Positions 1 to 11,100 of a stretch of DNA of 38,048 nucleotides are shown in pieces. Every line of letters begins with the position of its first letter. The first letter of the stretch is position 1. This stretch comes from Hydnum rufescens UP504. Its lineage: Eukaryota; Basidiomycota; Agaricomycetes; Cantharellales; Hydnaceae. The DNA lies in contig MU129144.1 of NCBI GenBank assembly GCA_014904985.1, positions 48,789 through 86,836 on the forward strand, given 5' to 3'. The notes below the pieces were generated by a model, which worked only from the letters and a program-made list of their open reading frames with translations, was not told the DNA's origin and made no database searches. The position numbers and the translations under genes are program-made.

Positions 1-1455
1 GTATGCGGGGGGTCTGGGCGATTAGCCTCTACTGGGGGAGTACATCAATGATACTCGACGCCGAGACCCAATCCCCCATGGCACCCATTGCATCATCCGC
101 ACGTTGCAAAGAAAAGTCTTCTTGGCTATGACTGAGTTGGAACCTTGTAGCATTCCTCCGTTTCCTTTCTGGGGTATATACATGGCTTGTTTTGTGCTTT
201 GCCAGCTCCTCTTTTTGGGCGTGCGGCGTACGGCGTCTATACCCGGAGCGAACCCTCCCTACCCTCGACTACGCGTCCCGGGCGTTCTGATCTTCTGTTG
301 GGGCATTATGCTCTGTTTTTAGAGGCAATCTAAAGAATGTCACAAGGTAAAATTTGATCATGGCGGTCTGAATCAGAATTGACTTGAGTATTGCGTTAGG
401 GATTAGATTCACTCTCATATGTTAGGTACAATTCATGTGTTCAGACTCAACGTTAGTTTTTACTAGTGCATGTGACCTAACATAGCAATATGCCATACCT
501 GGTATATCTGTCACTCCAGCTGTCAGCTCTGACTACAAAACTGTCTCTAGATCATATGTCAATCTGCCCTGCTCAGCGGCGGCAGAAGAGGCTTGAGTGG
601 TCGGCAAGAAGGCCAGAGAGCCAATGAGGGCGGAGTTCTTCGCACTAGCTGAGCTTCATGCCCTGCTGCGTTTGTGTCTGGTTCCTATACCCCCCATTAT
701 GCATATGGTCACTCTCCCTCTCAATGAAGACAAATAAGCATCCTTATGCAGAGGCTGTCCGCCGGTACGGCACCGGAGCGCGAGGTCTTAGCCTCTGTGA
801 AATTGTATTTCAAGAGGGAATACTTGCAGCGCCAAAAAGCTCGATCTTCCAACAAGCCAGAGTCAGAACTGGAAATTCTACCGGCTTCTATCTCGTACGG
901 CGCCACAGACCGCCAGTCCACAAGAACCGTGGACCGGCCCAGGGCTTGCTCTGCCTCACCCATCCCACGCGAGCCCATCCGGCCCGAGAGGACCCACCAC
1001 GCAGCTAATCAAGCCCGCCGGGGAGTCATCGGCCACTCTCTAGGGACAGAACTGCAGGCAGCCCACCGCCTACGCCACACTGGGTCATGGGCCTCGCAGT
1101 ATGCTCCAACCCAGTCCGGGCTGCAACGTCCGCCCTTCCCTTTCAGACACTCGAGTCTGAACTCTTGACTTGACGGGCGGCATGCTGCCTCCCCTTCGTT
1201 TCAGACTTCCCGGAAGCTCTGCGCGGGGGTAGTTCACCTGAGTTCAATGGGTGATATAACAAGCCGCGAGTGTACTTGCGCCTGGATGTGCCCTCTCTTG
1301 CGGCGTGCGATGAGCTCCACCGCACGTCATGTCCTCTTGGTCAATGGCAAAGCATGCCATCCAAGGCACAAAGAACCGAGATCCTGGACTAAAAGACATA
1401 CACCAGCGTATATCAGCGTGAACCACCCACCAACCATACACCGCTGCCCCAGACT
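1..1455. other. No recognisable gene
   Basis: Only short overlapping reading frames occur on both strands and none shows a family motif. The left edge cuts into unknown sequence. The minus strand here lies downstream of the KDZ-like frame at 1962-3101 and is where its catalytic part would be expected, but I see no KDZ core signature. Confidence 0.5.
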
Positions 1456-1961
1456 TCATATAGTGCACTTATCAACGTGCTGTCCAGCCCTTGCTTCCAA
1501 AACTTCCCACCAAGCAGTAGGCACCAAATGAGCCGGAGATTGATCAGCATGGATAACACCAGAGGGGGCACCACTACACTCTGCTACAGGGTACTGCTTG
1601 ACCCGGGTTATGCAGCCATTGCCCCTCTCAAATGAATCCATTTCAGTTGTAGAAGTGGTGGTTCCCGACATCGGAAGCCTGGCAATCAGTACATCCCTGC
1701 GCCTGACTAATGCGACGCTGTGCTACTCACGTGTGGTATTAATCAAGCTTGGGCAGCATATCATCCCTCCGAGCAACATTGTCCAGTCAAGCAGGATCAA
1801 TCCCGAGATCAACCTCATGGCGAGCAACTGACATGCTGTTGATTTCAGCATCCAAACAACGCCACACTAAGACCTGGATTGGGCTAGAAGCAGAAAAAAC
1901 CAAATCGTTGAACGAGCGAATTCTGGCTTTGAATACCCTGCCCTGAGCTGCTACGCATTCA

Positions 1962-3101
1962 CTAGCGTACTGCCATGCTACCTCCCGCGATCATTTGGGA
2001 GCCAAATGCACGCAATAAATTCGGACCTGAACCCAGCATTTCAAGGCTTACAGCAAGGGCTTGATGCTGTGCCAGGGACATAGACCCGCTTACCAGCGCA
2101 CAGGGGCAGGTGTGCAGGGCAAATGCGGAGTTCAATATAGTCAGGCCTAAGTCAAAGGTGGTCAGTTTCTGGTCCAAGCAAGTATAAACCATGTACTCAC
2201 GATCCATATATATGGCAATCACCTGTTTCAACACTGTATGACCAGTACAAGAGCAATGGATTGATGGAGAGTCCAAAGGCACCTGCCCTCGCTGTGATTC
2301 ATGCATGTATTCCATGTATGGACGAATCAAGGCAGGTATGACATCCCGATCCCAACGATGTGCTGCAGCAGCCCGCCGACGCGCATGGCGAGACAGCTTC
2401 TTCTCAACAGAGTGTTCATTCCGACCTCCTGCATGGATCGGATATTGAATGACAAATGGCTGCTCAGTCGCCCCTAGGGACGAGCCAACATTGCTGCCAC
2501 CTGTTCCCGAGCCCTCTTCAATAATCCCAGAAAACATAGATGGACTAGGATGGGCACTATGAGAGGCCTCGGAAGGCTGCTTATTTCGGTGGTAATGGGG
2601 CTTAGAGATACTGGCACGGGGTGCTGATCGGGATGTCTCGGTACTTCGCACTGTTGGCACAACTGCCACAAATGTACCAGTATTTCTGTCCAACTTCCAA
2701 GTTGAGCCCGGTGCAGACGCTCTGTGCTGCATGCCGGATTGAGAATGAGTGTCTTGCGAGGGCATAGACGTTGACGGTAGTCTTGGGTAGGCAGTGCGGC
2801 TGGTACTCTCCTGGGCCTTTGGGGTCTTGCGGGCAGAAGCAGTTTCCTTTACGCTTGAAACAGAATCCGTCACAGCTTTAAACATCTTCATGCTTTTGTC
2901 GAGTGTACTCGAGTACATGGTGGATGGTGATAGGGAGGGTGATGTTCCCGGTGGGCTCGAATGTCGTTTACGCTTGCGAGAGCGTTGGGAGCTATTCCCT
3001 TGATGGGGCGAGTGGATATCAGAGGATTTCAAGGGCATGGATAGAGACAACAGTCGGGTGCGGTTTTGTATAATGCCAGTTGCAAGCCTGAGAAGTGGCA
3101 T
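1962..3101 (-). CDS. KDZ-transposase-like N-terminal region (CxC1-type), partial
   Basis: This is an uninterrupted 379-residue frame from an ATG at 3101. Residues 1-220 are Ser/Pro/Thr-rich and low in complexity, with a basic RKRKR patch near residue 43. From about residue 235 the sequence becomes ordered: an RHARRRAAAAHRW block, a D-x-I-P-x-L-I-x-P-Y-M-E-Y segment, then a C-S-C cluster, a central 'IAIYMDREYMVYTC' stretch and a C-P-C pair. That order (basic helix, 'P.LI.PY', CxC cluster) is what I know from the N-terminal halves of KDZ transposase proteins in Agaricomycetes, which Iyer et al. grouped as CxC1-type cysteine clusters. No catalytic domain follows. Downstream on the same strand, to about 1456, coding-like pieces with possible introns occur (splice-like sites near 1895 and 1720), but in-frame stops are present, so the 3' part is decayed or unresolved. 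It could instead be an unrelated low-complexity protein. The family call is an inference from motif order only. Confidence 0.42.
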   Translation of the reverse strand: MPLLRLATGIIQNRTRLLSLSMPLKSSDIHSPHQGNSSQRSRKRKRHSSPPGTSPSLSPSTMYSSTLDKSMKMFKAVTDSVSSVKETASARKTPKAQESTSRTAYPRLPSTSMPSQDTHSQSGMQHRASAPGSTWKLDRNTGTFVAVVPTVRSTETSRSAPRASISKPHYHRNKQPSEASHSAHPSPSMFSGIIEEGSGTGGSNVGSSLGATEQPFVIQYPIHAGGRNEHSVEKKLSRHARRRAAAAHRWDRDVIPALIRPYMEYMHESQRGQVPLDSPSIHCSCTGHTVLKQVIAIYMDREYMVYTCLDQKLTTFDLGLTILNSAFALHTCPCALVSGSMSLAQHQALAVSLEMLGSGPNLLRAFGSQMIAGGSMAVR

Positions 3102-3194
3102 TCAATAACCCGCCACAAGAGGGTGATAACAATGATGAATACTCACAATGAGATGGAAGCAGAGAAGACGATCAAGCGAAATGCCACAGACGTG

Positions 3195-4285
3195 TGAACC
3201 GCCTAAACCTGGAATGTACAGACTGGGTAGAATGTTCGTCCACAGGTTTTACGACAACAAACACGGTGGAAGGTAGCGGAATAAATCGAGAGATCGCCTA
3301 AACCTGGATCTTGCGAGAGCAGACACGCCGTTTCGGTCCAGTAAAGTAGCAAGGAGTCCAGAAGTCGATAAATCGCCCAAATCTGGAATGCACAGACCGA
3401 GCGGAATGTCCGTCCACAGATTTTACGATATGGATGAGGGGATGGGTTGCAAAAACACTTGTTGGAGACGAGTGTGAAAACACCAGTTCGATGCTGTTGG
3501 GCGGCAGGATGTTGAGAAACTGATAGACTGACTAACCCTAGGACTCACAGGGCAACCACCCCGCAGGTTTTATGATAACGAAGATAAGGCAAGCTGAAAA
3601 AATGCGCCTCAACCAATAGGTAAGTGACGAGAGTAGCGAGATGTCCAGAAGTAGATGGATCGCCCAAATCTGGAACGCACAGACCGAGCGGAATGTCCGT
3701 CCACAGATTTTATGATATGGATGAGGGGATGGGTTGCAAAAACACTTGTTGGAGACGAGTGTTGAAACACCAGTTCGATGCTGTTGAGCGGCAGGATGTT
3801 GAGAAACTGATAGACTGCCTAACCCTAGGACTCACAGGGCAACCACCCTGCAGGTTTTATGATAACGAAGATAAGGCAAGTTGAAAAAACACGCCTCAAC
3901 CAATAGGTAAGTGACGAGAGTAGCGAGATGTAGATGGATCGCCTAAATCTGGAACGCACAGACCGAGTGGAATGTCCGTCCACAGGTTTTACGATATGGA
4001 GAATGAGGGGATGAGTTGCGAAAACACTGGTTGGAGATGAGTGTGAAACCACTGGCTTGATGTTGTGGGTAGCAAGATGTTGAGAAACTGATAAGCTGTC
4101 TAAAACTGGGGCTCACAGATTAGGTAGAACGACCACCCGCAGGTTTTACGATAACGAAGATAGGCGAAAATGTGCTTCGACAGAGTGGGAGGCAGCAGAA
4201 AATCAAGAAGTTGGTAAATCGCCTAAATCTGGAACGTACAGACCAAGTGGAATGTCTGTCCACAGATTTTGCGATATGGATGAGA
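3195..4285. repeat. Satellite-like array, ~140-bp monomers in ~280-bp dimers
   Basis: The phrase CGCCYAAATCTGGAAYGCAC followed by CGTCCACAGRTTTTACGATATGG recurs at about 3374, 3661, 3940 and 4220, a spacing of 287, 279 and 280 bp. Between these lies a diverged second monomer type (CTAACCCTAGGACTCACAGG...CAGGTTTTATGATAACGAAG) at about 3530 and 3820 and, more degenerate, at 4100. Two more decayed copies sit at about 3200 and 3296. The two monomer types share the core 'CAGGTTTTAYGATA', so the array looks like A-B dimers of a 140-bp ancestor. Short reading frames through it are by-products of the repeat. Confidence 0.85.
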
Positions 4286-4324
4286 TACGCCACAGTTTGC
4301 ATCCGGAGTCTCATGGTTGCGGTC

Positions 4325-4392
4325 ACGAAGCCCGAGTATGGACCCTCTCGAGGCTGGTCACGGTCTTGTTCTCCCGTCTGGGGAGAAGTGAC
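4325..4392 (+). repeat. Dispersed fragment of gene A (8.2-12.3 kb)
   Basis: About 60 bp beginning GAGTATGGACCCTCTCGAGG match 10454-10513 in gene A with only a few substitutions, and read the same in translation (EYGPSRGWS.SCSP.WGE). Downstream, to 4440, the similarity stops at a TGA. This is evidence that gene A belongs to a multicopy, possibly mobile family. No other part of gene A is recognisable here. Confidence 0.8.
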
Positions 4393-4439
4393 GTTCAGAA
4401 ACACACATCTTCGGCATGAAGTACAACCGTACAGTCATA

Positions 4440-6077
4440 TGTCCTTTCGCATCGACAACGATGGCAGGATCAGTGGTTCGCACCATATCTATGATGCCAT
4501 GCAGGTTTGGCTGTGGTCTTGCTATGGGGAAGGTCGGTATAATGTCTCTAATGGACGAGGTAGTGCACTAAGTGGATCCTCCAGAAATTCTTGCTGACGC
4601 TATTTATTGACAGGTTCATGCATCGACGAAATTATCAAAGTCATGGGCAAGAACAAAGAGGGTAAGATTCGATCTCAATCCATTATTGAGCCGTGGTTGA
4701 TTTTATAAGATTCCCCTCCAATCAAGCAATGTACCCGCTCTGAGAGAGAGACGACAACACGTCACTCAGGAAGACTTTGAACCCATGCTTGCAAAGGTAT
4801 GCCTTTGCAAATGCATCTCATTGAAAGGTTCTGAGTGGCACATCTTGCGTCATCAGATTCTCATGTGCCATATCAACAAATCCCCCTGCATGCTGGGCAA
4901 GGCATCTTGACCAGATCTTGGAATTTGCAGTAGTAACAAGGATTACGGTCTAAAATGGAGGGAAACCAATGTACACTTGTAAATACAGGCCTTACTCTGT
5001 CTGGACTTTATTTGGAAAACTTTGTACTATAAAATCAACAAAAAAGACTCGCTTCACATCTTCAAAATATTTCATCTGAGATGCAAATTCAAGTATGCTA
5101 TGTACATTTGAGTCGGCTCTATATTGTGCTCAGAGCTCATATCATATCTCAAGAACCCCACTGTGGCTGTGATTGCTCAGACAGCAGTGGCCCAGGACGG
5201 GCAGGTTGGAGATGGTACCACATAGTGCTCCTTGTTGGAGAGCTTTTGAAAGCTGATCGCTATATATCCAAGGGAGTTCATCCCACAGCGATTGCAGGAG
5301 GATTTGATATTGCTAATACCGTATGACATCAACTTTTCTGCTCTCGGATTAACTGGACTGCCCATTCCTGGATTCACATTGCATTTAATTTCCGGAAGCT
5401 AGATCATCAATCCCTATGTCATTAATTGATGATTCTACGCCAAACAAAATACTGTAGAGCAAATGCTCATCATGCGGTGACCCAGTGATTCTGGAGGCAT
5501 CAAACTGTTTGATGCAAGTGCACAACTCAATATTCAGAGATCCATATGGAGACATTGCTTTTGGATTGGATCATCAGATAGTTGGCTCTACTGAATTAGG
5601 TCGAGTCTTTTTTAATTGCAATTGAAGACTGCCTTAAATAATACAAGCCATTAAGTTCCTGGGTGATGAGACCATCATTAGGAGGTTTATCCTCCAAACC
5701 GTGGCATCATTAGCTACAGGTGCTCAACTATTTCGACTTGAATTCTTGTGACACTATGGTCGAAATATAGGGTAGTATTCACATGGTTGTGCCGAAATTG
5801 GTACAGTATTTCACAACTTGGAATATGAGCAGTAGTGGTATATATAAGTATATGGAATGAGAAAAATATGATAGGTTGTGTGGCCACAGAGTGCCAACTA
5901 CCCTTGAGAACTTAAGTGGTCCAAATCACTGACGGAAAGATGGTAACCCTAGATAATCCTTGTCCATTGTGGAAGATAAAAACATCCACTATCAGAAAAT
6001 GCGAAATCACACCACTCCCAGCCTTTGGACAATCACATGACCAATTACGAAATTAATTACGGCTATGTGCGGAAATC
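4440..6077. other. No gene seen; AT-rich intergenic DNA
   Basis: Scattered short frames have no motif and no coherent splice chain. A 9-bp perfect hairpin (TTGCAAAGG, 4-nt loop) lies at 4789-4810. Nothing else stands out. Confidence 0.5.
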
Positions 6078-6490
6078 GAATTTGTTCTATAACTCTGTCA
6101 GTTTTGATCGGAGAGGTACGCCCATGTAACGCTTAGAAAGCTACGATTCACACCTTTCGAACGGTACCAAACACAAGCCGAACGGACCAGAACTGCACTC
6201 TCCAGACCAATTTTACTACCAAAATCCGGAATTTCCAGTAAAAAACAAATTTCTCTGTCAGTTCGCATTAAATCCTTTCGGAACAACCGCACCTAGAAAG
6301 ATATAAAAAATCCGCATCCAACGGTACTGAGCACGCGAAGAACAGATCAAAACTGAGCTCTACAGAACGATATTACTATCAGAATCAACACCCATCAGTA
6401 AAAAACAAATTTCTCTGTCAGTTTACACCGGATCTGCTCGGAACCACCGCGCCAGAAAGCTGTTAAAGCTCCGCATCTAATGATACCAAG
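6078..6490. repeat. 160-bp tandem repeat, about 2.5 copies
   Basis: CTCTGTCAGTT occurs at 6093, 6253 and 6413, exactly 160 bp apart each time. It is preceded by CAGTAAAAAACAAATTT in the second and third units, and the following text (GGAACNACCGC, AGAAAGCT, CCGCATC, ACGGTAC) recurs in the same order with roughly 75-80% identity by eye. The frames through it have different stops in each copy, so it looks non-coding. Confidence 0.85.
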
Positions 6491-6499
6491 AGCGTCTAT

Positions 6500-8130
6500 T
6501 ACGGATGCAAACTGCTGTTTCTGCATCGAATCCCATCCCATGCACTTGTCCCATTTCACCAACCACAAACACCTTAAACCTGGAACTTGCTCCAAATATC
6601 TCCAAAACCGGAGATAATCTTCTCATGTTCGCGCTCCAGAATCGCTCCACAATGGTCGTCGCACCCACATGCCTGCCAAGCATTCCACATGCTCAGAAAA
6701 TTCGTGACATCACCCCCTCAGATCGACTTCCGTTTGTTCTCTTCTATGAATGAATCCACTGATGACGATACTCCCCTCATGATTTCTTTCTGTTTCCTCC
6801 TTAATGCATGCACTTCAGGCGAGGACTGCATTATTACATCTCTTGATATTTTTCTTTTGTTCTCATCCTATGGACCTCCCATATGGCCTCAACCCGGGGG
6901 GAGTCAATTCTATAAACAGCAGGCCCACATTCAGAAAGGTATGAAAAGCCTGGTAGCCATTTTCCTGTAACCCCAAAAAAACGCAGCACAAATCATCTCG
7001 TCCTGGAAATCATTAGTCTGTCACACTGTCCAACCTTTTCTGCTCTGCCTGCTAAACAGGCAAAGTCCTTATCTGTAAGCCATCTGGAGGGCAAATAGCC
7101 ATCTTCAGGTTTTGAACACGAACCAGCTGGTAGCCCTCTATGTGATCACTAAAGCCCAAGGATAGACAGCAGGACCTAAGGGTTACCGTGCTGGACATCC
7201 AAGGAAAAGTAAGCATAACGAGATACGTCGTAGTACAGGTTTTGAAGAAAAAAGAAAGAAACATACTAACCATGACTAAAAAAGCACTGACCAGTCTATA
7301 CAACCACAGATATCTGCATTTTGACCAGGAAGACGTGAAAAGGAATCACACAAATATAGTAAAACAGACCAACCACACCACAGAATGAGTGTATCAAAGC
7401 CTTTCCACCAGAGCATCCCAGATGTATAAGCTTTTCTATACAGCATCCCATGAACGTATACAGCCTTTCTTACAAGCATCACAGACGATTAAGCCCTTCC
7501 TATAAGCATTCCCAAATGCACGTATAAGCCTTCCTACATAGCTCAAAGACATATAAGCCTTTCTACAAGCAATCCAAATGATATATCATTGAACAGTAGT
7601 CCATATCCCTTCCCTACATTCTCCACCCTGAAACACCCATACACGTCTGCAGAGTTGAATCAACCATTGAAGGCAAAACAGCCAAAACGAAATAACACAG
7701 AAATACAGTCTCCAATCCACGATCACTGCTGAACAAGATTTTGATTTGACAGTCATCCAGAGCTCCAACCCTTCTTCTATACTGTCAAAAAATGCAACGA
7801 ATGGACTGTGGTTCAGGACAATTCTTTGCTGAAGTGGGAAATGCAATTTGTATCTATCCGAGGCAAATCTGACAATTACGGGAATGTTTCGGCGTTTCAG
7901 CAGCGGCAAACCAAACTCACCTACACACCTTGTAAATCTGTCGGGCACACATTGCGTCTAGGTCTGTGGTCCAGATCGCACAGATCTGTTGTTCACCAGC
8001 CTCTCCATACATTTTTCACCACATGTTTGCAGTGTAGGGTTGAGAGACGATCATGTCCTCCATCTTGGACTGCTATCCAGGGTTACATCTTGATCTGCTG
8101 CTTACTCATGTGCTTTGAGCAGTAAATCTG
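6500..8130. other. No gene supported outside the 7.4-7.6 kb repeat
   Basis: The longest frames (about 105-127 residues) overlap one another on opposite strands and show no family motif or protein-like conservation pattern. Apart from the 32-bp array at 7391-7585 I see nothing to annotate. Confidence 0.45.
7391..7585. repeat. ~32-bp tandem array, six diverged units
   Basis: Units related to TATAAGCCTTTCTACAAGCA plus a tail of about 12 bp (TCCCAGATG-like) start at about 7391, 7425, 7457, 7489, 7523 and 7552, a period of 29-34 bp. Identity between neighbours is moderate. It is not CRISPR-like, because there is no conserved repeat alternating with unique spacers; the whole unit is repeated. Confidence 0.75.
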
Positions 8131-8186
8131 CTCGGTCAGTAAGGGTCTCGTGGTGAGATACACTGCTCGTATCTGTATGGTTCCAC

Positions 8187-11100
8187 CATGGCCTCCAAAG
8201 CGGACGAATATGCAAAACGGAAGCCAACGGGAAAACTCGGATCCACAAGTGCCCTTGGCTGCCTCCTTCTGATATCTTCCTCCTCCACCTGGAACCGAAT
8301 CAAAGCTCGCCCAAGTTCAAAAAGAACAGGTTGCGGATCACCGGGCAGCTTCCTCCAGATCCCACACCCCAGTATGCATGGATCCTTTACGATGGGACTA
8401 TGGAGAGTCTTCCAGCCCTCTTTCGTCTGAAATGATCCTGCTCTATCCAACACTTCCCAACTCTTTGCACTCGATATTCGGTTTACTTCGAGCAGAACCT
8501 AAACAGTACATTTTTTTTTTTGCATCGCAGATTTGTCTTGCAGACTGACAACAATTCAACGTCCCCAGAAGTCAGAGGCGAACGTCCCACTTCCCAAAGA
8601 CACTTCGTCAGCATCCAGGACTGGGTGCTAGAGTATACCAACACCCTCTGGGAGAGTGATGCGTCTCCCGATTTACTTGAACTGTTAAACCCCCAACCCG
8701 AAAGAATACGCCGTCCTCGCAACTTATTATTCTGCGGCCCCCCCTCTGTGGTTTCTCAGTTCGGGGAAACTATGCATCGATATGACTTTGACCCATTCTA
8801 TGATGTCGCTAGGGCATGGTCGAGTCCTTTAACTTGGGCGTTCTTCGACAAACTGTGCACAAGACACATGTACACTCGCAATTCCCCGCACGTTCCCTAT
8901 CTACCCCAACATCGATTTCCATTCCAGGAGGTGGTGCAGAGGGGCAGCTATGCTCTAGATTTTTTTCTTGGCCGCGGCTGGCTGATCACCATGCGAAAAG
9001 CCCTCATCGATGCTTTCGATGTTTATCGTCTGTGGTTGAAGGCATTCCAATTTTTTCGTCTCGAACTCGATCGGATCCCAGTCATGGAGCATGGCACCCA
9101 CTCTGACGTCGCGAAAGCCCTCATCGAGAGTGGCCAAGACGGTTCTCTGCCGGGCGACGCGGAACAATCTTTTGCAAAGATTACAGCCTATCGCGAAATT
9201 GTGAGGATTGAGGATACTCTGGCAGAAGTTCGAGCCGTCACGCAGCTTCTGATGCATAGGACCCTCGACCATATAGCCCTGGTTGCTGGTCTGGAGCTAC
9301 CATGTTTTGGGGTCGATCACAATCTAGTGGGCGCTTTCATTTCCATGGACGACCCTGATGTTCCTATGGCAGAATTGGAGCGACATGGTGTCCCCCTTCA
9401 TGGTATCCGGATCCTGGAGCCCAGAGAAGTCCGTACTCTTGATCCCCACGCAGGGGATTTATCTTCCGAGTCCCAGGCTGTCGCCAATGGGGTGGCCGAA
9501 CGCGGTCCCGATGAAGCCCATGGGGAATTCATGGAAATTTGGAGAATGAAACGAGGTGCCCAAGTCAAGCATCCGTCTCTCTGGATGATTCGACCCATCC
9601 AACAAAAAGAGGACTATGTGCATCAACGGGATGTCTACACAGCTGTATTTGAGTCTGACCTTCGAGATGTAGACAGCGCCATGGCTGGTGCACTAGTCCG
9701 TGTTTTGGGTCCTTCCTCCATCAGCCTCCGTGATACGGTGCCACTGCCACCTCGTCCTCCTTCCCCCCCACCATCCCCTTCACGTCCTGATGACATGGAC
9801 GTTGAGCCTGCTGTTGACGCACCCGTCACTAGTGCTGTTGACGCACCCCTCACCAGTGCTGTTGATGCACCCGTCACTAGTGCTGTTGACGCACCCATCA
9901 CTAGTGCTGTTGACGCACCCATCACTAGTGCTGTTGACGCACCCGTCACCAGTGCTGTTGACGCACCCGTCACTAGTGCTGTTGACGCACCTGCCCTCAC
10001 TACTGACCCGATCCATTACTTTGGATTCGAGGGTGAAGAGGGTTATTCTTCAGAAGAGCCATCAGATGATGATTTCGCGAAGAAACATCGGCGCCAATCC
10101 GTCAAGGATCGGCGTCTCGAGGAAGCACAAAGGGACCCCCGTTGGGCAGCAGTCACAACAGACTTCCCCATGGCATTCTTGGGAATTCCTGGTCCCTGAG
10201 AGCGCATTCTCTCTATCGTCCGGGAGGCTCAGAAAAAGCGCAGAGTTTACCGTTCTGGCTTAGAGCACTATGTACTGGAGAGATGGAGCTCTGCCCCTCC
10301 AGGGCCTCCAGGCTACCCAAAGCGTGCAAAGAAGCGCCGTCGTTCAGTCAATGCTGATCAAGGTAAGACATTGCTTGTAATTACTAAGGAGCAAGGAGAT
10401 GAACTCGTTTCTTAGGACCAATTGATAGGCCCAAGAGCGCCCGGCATGAGGCCGAGTATGGACCCTCTCGAGGCTGGTCATGGTCTTGTTCTCCCATCTG
10501 GGGAGAAGAGTACCTTGAGTCTGAGCACAACCGTGCTGAGCACGACCGTGCTGAGCGCGACCATGTTGAGCGAGACCGTATTGAGCGAGACCGTGTTGAG
10601 CGAGACCGTGTTGAGCGAGACCGTGTTGAGTGCAATCACGCTTTTGCCTCGTTCGTCTCTTGTCCTTCTCGTGTTCAGTATCCCCCCCGCTCTCGTGCAA
10701 GGTCACCTGTTCGACGTTCACAGTCCCCCGTTGGTCCCTCACGTCTTCCCCGCTCAGGTTCTCGCCGTCCTTTGGGTTCTCCTCGCCGTCGTTCATGGTC
10801 TGGTGATCGTCGCTCGTACTCTCCTGGCCATCGTTTGCCATCTGTCCATCACTCGCGTTCTCGTGAACGTCGCCTGTATTCTCGTGGTGGCTCCTCTTCT
10901 TCTGACCGTGCCCTGCGTTCTCCTGCTCGTGACAGGCATTCTGGCGACCGCTTGCCTTCTCTTGGCCCTCGTTTGTGTTCCCCAATGCATCATTCGCCCC
11001 CCCCGGCTTCCCCTCACGTTCCCCCTCCTGATCGGGACTTCCCCTCGGTTCAGGGGCTCCACCATGATCGGCCAGAGCCAGAAAACGCCATGTTGGAGGA

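Noticed and set aside
3600..4600. Reading frames of 75-141 residues around the satellite
   Set aside because: They follow the repeat units in alternating strands; only the short piece similar to gene A has meaning.
7391..7585. CRISPR-like regular repeats
   Set aside because: Whole units repeat with no unique spacers, and the host is eukaryotic.
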